Below are positions 26,001-37,200 of a stretch of DNA of 64,000 nt, piece after piece. A program made the position numbers and the translations under genes. The stretch is from assembly GCA_016795425.1 (NCBI GenBank), contig JAEUHG010000221.1, forward strand, positions 1 through 64,000, written 5' to 3'. This stretch comes from Verrucomicrobiales bacterium (lineage in GTDB: Bacteria > Verrucomicrobiota > Verrucomicrobiia > Limisphaerales > CAIMTB01). How positions within the stretch are numbered: the first letter of the stretch is position 1; the number at the start of each line of letters is the position of its first letter. Below the pieces are notes generated by a model, which saw only the letters and a program-made list of their open reading frames with translations, made no database searches and was not told the DNA's origin.

Positions 26001-28268
26001 ATAGGTCGGGTCGGGAGCATCGCCAAAGTCCAGCGTCGATTGCGGGGTCGAGACGCGCAACGGATGGTCCTCGACTTCACCGTCTGCGGAAGGACCGACG
26101 AACCCTTCGATCTTCGTGCGGCTGAATCGGAATCGGGTGAAGGTGGGTCCGGTTTTCGAGGTGGCAGGCGCGACGAAGGACAGCGTGTTGGTTCCGCCAA
26201 CCACAGTGATATTTTCAAAGATGGCTTCCCCGGCGTCCGCCCAATCGCCGTCCGCGTTGAAGTCAATCCAGGCCGACAAGAACCCCTCGGTCGAAGCGCG
26301 GACGAGAACCGGGTTGCTCTGTCCAGCAACAGCCTGCGAAGGGAATTCCACGCCATCCTCGTCATCCACTGCGGCCGGGACCGCGTCATCACCGGTGGCA
26401 CCCGCATTGGGCTGACCATCGGTCTCCGGATCCACGACGGCACCCAGGAACACCCCCTGGACGATGCGATGCCGAGCGCCGTTATTCTTTAGCGTCGTCG
26501 GATAGGTCGGATCCGGGGCGTCTCCAAAATCAAAGCTTTCCTGGGGTGCCTCGATGCGGACGACATGATCCTCCACTTCGCCATCCACCGCTGCGCCAAT
26601 GAATCCTTCGATCTTGGTGCGACTGAAGCGAAAGCGTGAGAAGGTCGATCCAGCCTTGGTAGCGCTCGGCACGAGGAAGGTGAGCGTGTTGGTCCCGCCC
26701 ACGACACCGGTGTTCTCGAAGATCGCTTCACCCGCATCCGCCCAGTCGCCATCCGCATTGAAGTCGATCCAGGCCGAAAGGAATCCCTGGGTAGAAGCGC
26801 GAACCGCGACGGTGGCAGATTGGCCGACGATCAGAGCCGACGGGAACACGACTCCATCCTCGTCGTCGGCGTTGGTGGGATTGAGATCATCCCCGGTGGC
26901 CCCTGCGTTGGGTTGCCCATCCTGTTCGGCATCGATGCGCTGGCCAAGGAACACATCGGGATTCACCGGATGCCGCGCACCGTTGTTCTTCAGAGTCGTG
27001 GGATAAGTCGGATCTGGGGCGTCACCGAAGTCCAAACCGCCGCCGGATTTCACCTCGATCTGGTAGTCCTCCACCTCACCTGCTTCGTTGCTGGGTCCGA
27101 ACGCGTCGACGCCACCTTCTTGGCTGAGACGGAATCGGGCGAAGGTGGTACCAGCTTTGGCGCCGGAGGGTACTGCGAAGGTAAAAGTGTTGTTGCCGGA
27201 CAGAAGGGATCCATCAACGAGATGTTCCGCGGGTTCATCGAACTTCCCGTTGGCGTCGAAATCGAACCAGCCGTCGATGCGCCCGCCAAAGCCCGTGGTT
27301 GTAACCAGGTTGATGACGACGGTCGCAGTCTGGCCGGGAGTGAATCCCGATGGAAATGAAACGCCGTCCTCGTCCGCGCCATCGCCTGTAGCCGTGGTGT
27401 TGGGTTGGCCGTTGGCTTCCGCGTCGATGGCTGTTCCCAGACTGAATCCCTTTTGGATCCGTTGGGCGGCGCCGCTGTTGGATCTGAGCGTGGGATACGG
27501 TTGGTCCGGAGCATCGCCGAAGTCGTAAGGATTGACCGTCACCGTGAAATCGTCGCTGGAGGTTGCCTGACCGTCGCTGACAGTGACCTTGATGATGGCT
27601 ACTCCGCTTTGTCCGGCGGTGGGAGTGAGTGCGATGGTGCGATCGGCCCCGGAACCACTGATCGCGATTGCCGTGGAACTGATCAGCGCGGAGTTGTCCG
27701 ATGACACCCGCAAGGTCAGTTGACCCGCACTGGTCTCGGCGTCGTCGATACGGAATGGAATCGGACCTGAGGTTCCCTCCTGGGGGATGACCTGGTTGGG
27801 AATATCGGAAATCCGAGGAGCGGTATTCACCGTCACTGCGGTGACCGTCAGCACGAAAGTCTCGGTGTCGGATCGTTGTCCATCGGTTGCCGACACCGTA
27901 ATGGTGGTCTGCCCGGAGAGGGTCGGCGTGGGGGTCACGGTGAGTTGCCAACCGCCGGCGCGGACCGGCGCGATCGCCAATCCATTGGCGGTCACCAATC
28001 GTGTATCGGAACTCGTGGCGCTCACTCGAATACCGGATTGGGGGGTGTCGGTGCCCGTGACGCTAAACGGTATCGGACCGGTATTGGTGCCCTGCGCGAC
28101 GGTGCGATCGGCGATGTCGGAGATCGCGAACCGTTGGATCACCTGGCCGTTGGCAGTGAAGGCTTGGAGAAAAAGGGCGAAGCCGAGTGCGGCGAGGCAC
28201 TGCCTGGGCCATCCCAAGACGGTTGCCCGGCACCGGCGGCCCGGTGGCATGGGATTGGGTGAATTCAT
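23058..28268 (-). CDS. Large exported GEVED / IgGFc-binding-domain protein
   Basis: 1736 aa from the ATG at 28268, chosen because GGAGGG lies five bases upstream and because the start yields a signal peptide (CLAALGFALFLQAFTANGQ). Residues about 46-243 are two cadherin-like repeats (ISDIADRTVAQGTNTGPIPF, ISDIPNQVIPQEGTSGPIPF). Five GEVED domains follow (about 246-1080), each opening with DFGDAPD/E and closing with GEVEDY/H. Residues about 1080-1500 match an IgGFc-binding domain (GVDFWLTFPGNYAPD, DTKVVIVPSEV, LSDKPIAAFGGHQVAN). The tail has HYR-like Cys-rich repeats and ends in GNRGFFRIRED. These are adhesion-type surface modules. The start overlaps the stop of the 6401-aa gene by ATGA, so the two are translated in sequence. 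Confidence 0.9.
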   Translation of the reverse strand: MNSPNPMPPGRRCRATVLGWPRQCLAALGFALFLQAFTANGQVIQRFAISDIADRTVAQGTNTGPIPFSVTGTDTPQSGIRVSATSSDTRLVTANGLAIAPVRAGGWQLTVTPTPTLSGQTTITVSATDGQRSDTETFVLTVTAVTVNTAPRISDIPNQVIPQEGTSGPIPFRIDDAETSAGQLTLRVSSDNSALISSTAIAISGSGADRTIALTPTAGQSGVAIIKVTVSDGQATSSDDFTVTVNPYDFGDAPDQPYPTLRSNSGAAQRIQKGFSLGTAIDAEANGQPNTTATGDGADEDGVSFPSGFTPGQTATVVINLVTTTGFGGRIDGWFDFDANGKFDEPAEHLVDGSLLSGNNTFTFAVPSGAKAGTTFARFRLSQEGGVDAFGPSNEAGEVEDYQIEVKSGGGLDFGDAPDPTYPTTLKNNGARHPVNPDVFLGQRIDAEQDGQPNAGATGDDLNPTNADDEDGVVFPSALIVGQSATVAVRASTQGFLSAWIDFNADGDWADAGEAIFENTGVVGGTNTLTFLVPSATKAGSTFSRFRFSRTKIEGFIGAAVDGEVEDHVVRIEAPQESFDFGDAPDPTYPTTLKNNGARHRIVQGVFLGAVVDPETDGQPNAGATGDDAVPAAVDDEDGVEFPSQAVAGQSNPVLVRASTEGFLSAWIDFNADGDWADAGEAIFENITVVGGTNTLSFVAPATSKTGPTFTRFRFSRTKIEGFVGPSADGEVEDHPLRVSTPQSTLDFGDAPDPTYPTTLKNNGARHRINPDVFLGVRVDAEPDGQPNAGASGDDGSPTNGLDDEDGVLFDLPLAGGQNGKVQVTASTQGRLWAWVDFNADGDWVDAGERIFNGLVIVGGVNNLTFPVPAEVKAGPSFSRFRFTRTTIESYTGEAADGEVEDHPVRLSAPEVNYDFGDAPEETTSYPTTLARNGARHQLEQGFRLGEAEDVESDGQPNPAATGDDINPAAGPDDEDGVRFLTAITAGSVARIEVTTTARGRLDAWVDFNANGSWNDAGEKIFNAEQLGAGLNTLSFNVPASIRGGVSFARFRFSQQGGLAPEGFGGAGEVEDYPVRIDRTAPCELGCTGVDFWLTFPGNYAPDPANPVKPQLCIIGPPGTQVSIRIAALTYNNAVVIPAAGSINVNLPKDADLGDSNDLIEDKGVHVTATQPVTVHALSQVKYTSDGFTALSTEVLGNQYIVLGYGNVHSGVPELNGTQFALVATEDDTKVVIVPSEVTGTHDSGFPYLINLKAGQTYQLRNTNDAPRDLTGTLILSDKPIAAFGGHQVANVRSQNSFFADYLVEQMLPVNRWGTEFFARPLAIPGAPGTRSNYTIRVLASQNNTRVWINGVLITTLNLGEYVDRTLAGAAQIITDRPAQMAQYAASSDVDGVVNADPFMVLGQQRNLFNRDLRFCTASGGFLTHHINVIVPTAAVGTVQLDGAAFPGGFAAIGASGYSHGTAQVAAGVHRVTAAQPAGVIVYGWNEYESYAWPACQFFGDTTPPELTCPQEQITLVAGPFQSPAGVTPCVAAVPELRSQVKATDNCGFASTAAPVVTQDPPAGTLVRVGTHDITLSVADAQGNVGTCVVKLVVTDPNPEGPVTLVCPTNLVVACASSDGAIVNYEAIALKGCTPVPLQCNPPPGSLFPVGTTTVTCVLEDEDNSLSCTFNVTVRCGGRRIEVAITGDLPTLSWGDGGRLETAESLSGPWTVVEDAKPPYRIQARGNRGFFRIRED
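25025..27535. repeat. Five ~500-bp in-gene repeats encoding GEVED domains
   Basis: The DFGDAPD coding block recurs near 27512, 27023, 26523, 26023 and 25523, an almost constant 490-500 bp spacing. The inner three units share PTYPTTLKNNGARH and DGQPNAGATGDD/ASGDD nearly exactly; the first and fifth are more diverged. This indicates recent tandem duplication within the gene. Confidence 0.85.
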
Positions 28269-31200
28269 GGCGTCCCTCCAATGGGCTTGCCCGCAATGGG
28301 ACGAGCCACGGCTAGAAGCACTTCCTGATTCAAATTCTCTCCGCCCGAGTCCCATCCCGCCGAGATGCTCCGGACTGGATGATGATCGGCACCCAAGGGT
28401 TTGGGCGCCCCTCCCGCCGATGGAAGCCGTTCAGGCAACGCCGGTGCAAGGACGGCGCCGGAAGCCGCGTTCAGGATCTCGATGGTTTCGAATCCATCGA
28501 TCGCGACCGCCTGGCGGCCCGTGCTGGAAATGGCGGTGTCCGTTTGAGTCGTCAGCAGTCCTTGGGCGTCGTAAATGAGAACATCGGTCCCGGTCCCGGC
28601 TCCCCCAAAGAGTCCATAGCCAACAGTTGCGGATGGCGCCACGAAGAAGGCGTCGGTGGCCGCGGTACCCAGAATTACCTCCAGGCTACCGGAAGCGTTG
28701 GAAACCTGGTTTTCGCCGGAGAGCACCACGATGGCCCCATCGATGGTCACGCTAACTCCGACACTCACGTTCTGAAGATCGACGGTGTCGTTACCAAAGC
28801 CGCCGGTCTCCACAATCGAGTCCCTGCCCCAGTCATCCTCGAATCGGTAAAGATCGTCCCCTTGTCCACCTCGAAGCAGGTCGTTCGCCGCACCTCCGAC
28901 CAACACATCGCCCTGAAGGCCGCCAAACAATCGATCGATGCCCCCCAGGCCCGTGAGAACCACTGGACCGAGACTAAAGGACGAGGCATCGATCACGTTT
29001 CCGCCGTCGCCGCCGGTGAGCTTCGCTTGCTGGATAGAGCTCATCAGATCGGTTTCGGCACCAATGCCGAGCTGGTTATTCAGCAGGAGGAAATCCGCGT
29101 CGCGTGTTTCAACGACCGTATTGATTCCACCCCCGCCTTGAAGGGAATCGCTGCCCAGTCCGCCGGAGAGCTCGTCATCACCAGAACCTCCCAGCAACGA
29201 ATCGGCGCCCGCATTCCCCGCAAGGATGACGGGGCCAAGAGTAAAGGCGGAGGCGTCGAGTACGTTGGATGACGCTCCACCCACCAAGGTCGCTGTCTCA
29301 ATCCCTAGGAGCGTGTCGGTCTCCAATCCAATCTTAAGCGCTGCATTGGATAGGACCATGTCCGCGTCGCGCTCGACGGAAACGCGGTCGAGGGCGGAGG
29401 TTCCGCCGCGAAGGGTGTCATTCCCCAGGCCACCATCCAAAATGACGGAGCCCAGTGTAAACGCCGAGGCGTCGAGCACATTCACGCCCGCGCCGCCCGT
29501 CAACCTGGCCTGCTCCAGACCCACCAGACTGTCGGTTTCAGCACCGATCGTCAGGTTCGCGTCATTCAGCGAGAAATTCGCATCGCGCTGTTCCACGACG
29601 GTATCAGTGCCGGTTCCGCCCTGAAGGTTATCCGCACCTGGGCCACCCGTGATTTCATTGTCGAGCGAGTTGCCGATCAAGGTGTCGGCCTGGGATCCAC
29701 CCTTCACCGCTTCGATCGAACTTCCGCTGGTCAGCGCGAGATTGGTCGTCGCGGTGATTTCCTGGGGCGTGGTCAGCGAGAGGTCGAAGATCACGGCGAT
29801 TGTCGTTGTCGGCGAGAAATCAAGGGTGTCCCAGCCCCCGGCCGCTCCATCCGCCTCCTCGATCAGGTCCCCACCCAACGACCCATCGGCATCCACGAGG
29901 TACACATCATCGCCGGGTCCGCCCGCGAGGCGGTTATTGCGGCTGTTGCCGGCAAGTCGATCCCCGAGGCTGCCGCCGATGACATTCTCGATACGTTCGC
30001 CGGCACCAAGGATGAGCGTCAGATTGGCGTTGATTGCCTGGGCAGCCGCGGCACCGAGATCAACCGTCACGCTCTGAGTGGTGGTGGCCGAGAAGTCGAG
30101 GGTGTCCAAGCCGCCATTCAGAAGTTCGACCAAGGTGTCCGTGCCGAGCGCGGTGTCGGCGTCGAAGACATAGGTGTCGTCGCCAGTGCCGCCATTCGCG
30201 GTGTCGTTGCCCGCCTTGCCTTCGAGCAGGTCATCGCCTCCCAATCCGGAAAGCACATCGGCACCGACCCCGCCCACGAGATGATTATCGAGGGCGTTGC
30301 CCGTCAGCGACCCACCGCCCGAGCCACCCACAATATTCTCCACGGCTGCGGCCGAACTCAGATCCAAAGTCAGGTTGGCGTTCACCAACTGGGGTGCGGC
30401 GTCGCCAAGATCAACGCCGACGGCGGCCGAAGTGTCGGACAGGTCAATGGTATCGATGCCTCCGTCGAGATTGGCGAGTTCGAGAAGGACATCGGTTCCC
30501 AACGGACTATCGGCATCAAAGGCGTACGTATCATCACCCCAACCGCCCGCCAAAGTGTCGTTCCCTGCCCGCCCTTCCAGGCGATTGTCGAGGGTGCTAC
30601 CGATCAGGATATCCGCCAAGGCACCGCCAATCACGTTCTCAATCGAATGACAGGTGATGAGGCGCAGATCGAGGTTGGCATTGACCGTCTGCACCAAGCC
30701 CATCCCCAGATTAACCTCCACGGGAAGGGTTGTGGTCAGCGCGAACGACAGGGTGTCGGTGCCGCCAGTGCCCACGCCTTCCCAAAGGGTGTCGAGACCC
30801 AGCGGGGAATCCGCATCGAAGAAGTACACGTCGTCGCCGCCCTGACCCTCGAGCCAATCATTACCCGCGCCACCCAGGATGAGATCATTGCCCTCGCGGC
30901 CTTCAATCCGGTTGTTCTTGTCGCTGCCGGCCAACACATCCGCGAGAGCGCCGCCAATCAGGTTTTCGACGTTGCCAACAACCGCAAAGCTAAGCCGATG
31001 CAGGACCGCATTGGTGACGGCGTTTCGGGCGGCGTCCTGGACACCTGCGATGCCGAGTCCGAGACTGACACGAGCTCCCGTTGTGGCCGAATAATCAAGG
31101 GTATCAATGCCGGAGGTATCCTGAATGAGGTCCGTGCCAAGATCCGAATCCGCGTCGAAGACGTAGGTGTCGCGGGCGGCATTGCCGGAGAGGGTATCGT

Positions 31201-34200
31201 CGCCGCCGCCACCGATGAGCGAATCGCGGCCGGATCCACCCGTCAGCGTATCGTTTCCATCCAACCCGATGAGGGTGGCGGATCCGCTAAAGGCAGAGGC
31301 ATTCAACGTATTGTTCGAGGCGCCGCCTGTCAGAGTGGCGGCTTCAATGCCAATCAGGTCATCGGTCTCACCAAGGCCAATGGTCAAATTGGCATCGTTC
31401 AACACCATGCTGGCGACGTCCCGGGTTTCGATGATCCGATCGATCCAGGTGCGCGGGATCGGCAAGGTCACGTTCGCACCGCCATCCAGGGTGTCGTCAC
31501 CCAAACCACCGGTGAGCATGTCGTTTCCTTTGCCGCCCTCGATCACATTGTCGAGAGCGTTGCCGACCAGGGTGTCGTCATTGTCACCGCCACGGAGGTT
31601 CTCGATCACATCCACCGCGGAAAGCACGAGGGTAAGATTGGCGTTGACCGTTTGCAGCGTCGTCAGGCCGAGGTGGACGGTGACGCCAACCGTATTTGTC
31701 GGGGAAAAATCAATGCGGTCGAAGCCGCCGGTGGCGGTCTCGGTGATCGTATCCGCACCCAGGTCCTCGTCGGCATCGAAGAGGTAAGTGTCATTGCCGT
31801 CACGTCCCTGCAAAGCATCGTCGCCCGCACCACCTATGAGGACATCGAGCTGGGCAGTGCCGATGAGCGTGTCGTTCCCGCCTGCTCCATCCAAAAGCAC
31901 AATTCCGCCGTAGGCCGAGGCGTCGAGAGTGTTGTTGCCATCGCCACCTTTGAGTGACGCGAATTCGATGGTGCCGATGAAGGTGTCAATCTCGGCTCCT
32001 ATGGTCAGGGAACCGTTGGTTAGGACAAAATTGGCATCCGCTTCTTCGGTGACCAGGTCCGTTCCCAGCGAGCCGTTGATGGTGTCACTACCGGTGCCGC
32101 CAGTGAGGAAGTTGCTGCCACTGCCACCGACGATGGTGTCATTACCACCACGGCCATCGAGGCGCACGACCCCGGAGAAGGAGGCAGCATTCAGCGTGTT
32201 GGGATTGTCATCGCCGACCAGGCTGACGTTCTCGAAATCAGAGAGGAGGTCGGTTTCAGTGCCGTTAAATATCAACGTTACCGGTGTACCGTCGAACAAC
32301 TCGAACCCGCCCCCGCGTTCCTCCTTCAGGGTGTCGTTGCTGGAGTCGCCCGTCGGGCCGCCGTCGAGCGTATCATTCCCTTCGCGTCCCCAGATCACAT
32401 TGTCCCGATTGTTTCCGGTCAGGGTATCCCCCAGAGCGCCGCCATACAGATCCTCAATGCCTTCGCCGTCCGAGAGCGTGAGGCTGAGATTGACATTGAC
32501 GGTTTGGGAGACGTTGAGGCTGAGGTCGAGGGCGATGGGCTGGGTCGAGGTTCCCAGGAAATCGATCAGGTCGGTGTCCTCTTCCGTCGCTGAAGTGGCG
32601 TTGTCGAAGAGCTCGTCGTGGCCCAGGGGCGCATCGGCGTCGAACAAATAGGTGTCACTGCCGCGCCCGCCTCGCAATTCATCGTCACCCCGACCGCCGG
32701 TCAGGATATCATCACCCGCACCGCCGATCAGGATGTTGTCGAGATCGTTTCCGGTCAGCGTGTCGTCCTGATCCCCGCCGGTGACATTCTCGATGACGTT
32801 CCCGGCCGGAAGCTGGATCTGCAGGGTCGTGGTGACCTGTTGAACCGCGACACTCGTTAGGTCGAGAGTGATGGCCCGGCTGCTGGTGGTGGAGAGATCG
32901 AAGGTATCGTTGCCGCCGAACGGCGATGCAACCTCCGCGATGGTGTCGAGACCGAGGTTTTTGTCCCCGTCGAATAGGTAGGTGTCATTTTCGCTGCCGC
33001 CATTCAAAGCGTCATCATCGGCACCGCCTTCGATGAGATCGTTGCCACCTTCGCCGTAAACCTCGTCTTCGCCATTCCCACCGTAGATTTCGTCGTTGCC
33101 CATTCCACCCAGCAACACGGCCTTGAAACTGGCGTCGAAGTAGCCGAAGTCGCCCAGGATCACGTCGTTCCCGTCCTGTCCGTAAATCACGTCATCGTCC
33201 GGACACGGGTTGTCGAAGATGAGCAGAATGGCGGATGCGAGGTTGCCCTTCACTTCACCACCTGTCGGATTCTTAAGGATCAGCTGGACCGTTTCCGGAG
33301 ACTCCGAGACGGCGTCCTCGATGACAAAGACAAGGAAGGACCTGGCCGTCTCATCCACACCGAAGCTGACCGTGCCCTTGGCCGACGTGTAATCGGCAGG
33401 AGTTACGGCGGTCCCATCGAGGGTGTAATAGACCCCGACGGGTTCGAAACTGTTGGGAGTCCGGTTGATGGTGATCGTCGCGAACCCATCGGTCTCGCGC
33501 ACGCTGTAGACCAGATGACTAAACTGGATGCTCCAAGGCCCTGGCGAACCACCGGGAACCGATTGCAGTCCGGCGTCGATGTCACCCACCGTGGCACCGG
33601 CCGCCACGGAAATGGCGTCGGTCAGGCCGGTCGTGGCACTCACGTCGCTGTTGGTGGCGGCCGCGCCCACCCCTTTGGTGGCGAACTTGTTTCCGGACGG
33701 CGGAAGGACCTGCACGTAGTATTTGCAGGCGGCCAGCTTCTCGAATTTGTAGTTTCCGCTGGCGTCGGTGTAGGTGATGGCAATCAGCGTCCAGAACTCG
33801 TCGTACAGATTGACCTGCACATCCTTGACGCCGAATTCGGCGCCTTCCTGATTGTTGGCGTCCACGTCGCGCCACACGCGGCCCTGCAACGTACCGGGAT
33901 CAGGAATCGACGCCGGATCCACATACTTGCGGTTGCCCTGTTCGGCGGTCTGCTGCTTGAGCGTCGCGTCATAGGGATTGCCGTCGCAGGCGCACCCCGG
34001 CCCGAGCCAGTGCCCGCCGATCAGCCAGTCATCGCCGGAACCGCCATCCAGGAAGTCGCTGCCCGGCCCTCCGTAGGCGGTGTCATTGAAGAAGGCGAGG
34101 CCATTGCCGATGGAGGCTTCAGGTCTAGCGGGGGTGGCTTTGACTTGGTAGCCGATGTTCTTGAAGGCGAGCACCGAAGCCGTGACCGTGGCGTCCTGCG

Positions 34201-37200
34201 GGTTGTTGCCTGTGGTATTGATGCTATCGACCGGAGTGGTGGTCTCATCCACGGTGACCGTCACGGAACCCAGGATCACACTCGCGCTGAAGGTGCCGTC
34301 CCCGAGGGTCGTCGTTGTCTGATCGCCGTTGAAGTCGGTGATGGTCAGGTCCACACCGCCGAGGCCGTATTCACTGCCTTCGTCGAAGAACCCGTTGCCA
34401 TTGAGGTCGGCGAACACCAGACCTGTGGCAGTGGCCAGGTCGTCATCGTAAATGTAGCCGTAGTCCTCGTAGTCGATGATTTCGACGTTCTGAGGATTGC
34501 TGATCTGCCCGCGAACGTACTCCAGCACTTCGGGAATGGCATCGTTCACCAGGGTTACAGAGACGGATTGAATCTCCGTTCCATTGACGGTGCCGAAGAA
34601 CAACGTGCCCGAGTTGGCCACGTAGTCAGGCCCAGCTTGGGCGTCGCCGTCCGCGGAGTTCCAATCGAGCGTCACGGGAACCAATGAGACGCCCTCGACC
34701 ACCACATCGAACACCAGCTTGAATCCCGGATCGTTCTCCTCCGCGCCGTCGGGCCAATCGGGTCCAATCAGATTGACCGCAAAGATGAAGGCCGTGGGTA
34801 ACGGATCGGCTTCCTGGATGGTCAGGACCGCAGTGTCGTTGAGTCCACGCACGGGGCCGCCCGTGGGATTGAGCAGGTGCAGGACGACCGTCTCGTCCGT
34901 TTCGTACCCGTCGCCGCCGACGGTGGGGATGGTGAAGGTCTTCGTGGATTCACCGGCCGCGAAGCTGACCACACCGCGCGGACCGCTGGTGCCGTTCTCC
35001 CAAATGCCAGTGTAATCAAGAATGGGGGTCGCTGTTCCACCCAGGCTCCAATACACCGCCACCGGTTCGGAACTGCCTTCGGCGCGAACCAGCGTGATGG
35101 TTGCGGTGTCGCCCTCCTCCACGGAGTAGGTGGTGCTGCTGAACTCCACATACCACGGTCCCGGGTCGCCGGATTCATCGTTTCTGATGATCACCCGCGC
35201 GTGATTGAGTTCGTCGTCGGTGGTGTTGATCTGCCCGTTGATGGCCTTGATCAGGTTGACGTAGAAGTCCTCGTTCGTTTCCCCGCGTGTGTCGCCAATG
35301 ACCTCGACCGTCACGGTCTTGTCGGTCTCGCCCTGACGGAACACCACCGAGTCGTTGGCAAAGAGGAAGTCCGGATATTCGCCCTCGGGGGCGGCGCTCA
35401 CCGCCGTACCTCGAGAGGTGTTCCAATCGACGGTCACATCTCGTCCGCTCACGGCGGTAAGATGCAGGTTGAAGGAGACCTTGGTGTTGCCCGCGTGTCC
35501 CTCATTCACCGACCGCACGACATCCGGAGCGAAGGGAAGATCGGCGATGGACCACTCCACGAACGGCGTGGCGTCGTCGTCAGCAATGACTGCATGGGCC
35601 AGCCCATCCCCGATCACGGCCAGATCGGTGGCGGTCGCCGGATTGAGGGTCACGATCATGCTGAACTGCTCGTCGTACTCATCCAGCGCGTCGGCCAGGA
35701 CCGGGATGACCACCGACTTCTCAGTTTCGCCCGGATTGAAGGTCAGGGTGCCGAGGATCGTTTCGAAGGCCGCGCTGTAATCCGCACCCGCGCGGGCGGC
35801 ATCGAACACCAGCACGCCGCTCGCATCGACGATCTGGCGGGTCTGGTAGTCGACTTGAATCGTCCGCGAGCTGGGTCGGGAAAGACTGATGACGAAGGTC
35901 ATTCCGGTCGCTTCAGGAATCGGATCCAGCACGGTCACCTGTTCGCCGTCCTCGATGCTGACGCTGGGTGCGTCATCGTCGTCGATAATTGTGCCGGTGC
36001 CCGTGTCGTTGGCGGCATCGATTGTGGCGTTGTACGGCTGGGACAGCAGCACCTCGAATTGTTCGTCGATCTCGTCGATGTCGTCCCCGAGTATGGGAAT
36101 CTCAACCGTCTTCACGGTTTCGCCCGGTTCGAAGACGAGCGTCCAGGAGGTGCTGGAATAATCGACAATGTTCAGCGCCGTATCGGGATTGGTGTGATAA
36201 CACACTGTCACCACCTTGTCGGAGACGCTCGACAGGGTGACCGTGAAGACGAGGTTCGTGATGCCGGTATCGCCCTCCTCGATGGAAGGATCATCGATCA
36301 CCAGAATTGGCGTCGTTCCCTGAACCCCGGCGTCCCAGGTGTCGTCCGTCTGACCTGCCGTCACCGAGAAGGTGGTGGTGCGTCCCGTCGCCCCGTTGGC
36401 ATCGCTGTCGATCTCGTCGTCCCCGGCGTCTTGGATCACGAAGGCCAGGCCCGTCGGAAGGGTAAACTTCACATAATAGTCTCCGGCCTGGAGCCCGGTG
36501 AAGAGATAGGCGCCCGTGGGATCGGTGGTGGTCGAAGCGATGAGGGTGTTCGCGCTGTCGAAGAGTTCGACCTTGATACCAGGCACGCCCATCTCGCCGT
36601 CATCGAACAGGTTGTTCCGGTTGCCGTTGGCATCGAGGGCATCGAACCAGACCCGGCTGCCGATGTTCGCTCCCGGGAAGGTCGTTGCCGCTGCGCTGTG
36701 GGCGTCGTCGCCGAATACGACGTCGTTGCCGGCGCCACCATCCACAAAATCCTCCTCATCGGTGTCACCGCCGGGTGTCGCCACGCCGCTGACCAGCAGG
36801 GTGCCGCCGAAGATCGCGTCGTCGCCATCCGCGCCGAAGATGATGTCGGCGCCCGGCCCGCCAGCGAGCAGATCATCACCACTGCCATCGACGCCGGTGA
36901 CCTGCAGCGCGCTGACAATCGTGCCCAGGTCTCCGAGAATCACATCGTTGCCCGAGCCGCCGTCGATGGTGTCGTCGTCATTTCCACCGATCAGTTTGTC
37001 ATCGCCTCGCCCACCGGTGAGGGTGTCATCGCCATCGCCGCCCTCGATCTGGTCGTTGCCATCGTAGCCATCCAAATTGTCCGCGCCGTCGCCACCGAGA
37101 AGGGTGTCGTTGTCGAGGTCGCCCTCGATGGTGTCATTGCCGGCGCCGCCTTCGAGCAGGTCGTCACCCGCATACCCGAGAAGCGTATCCGCGCCGTCGT

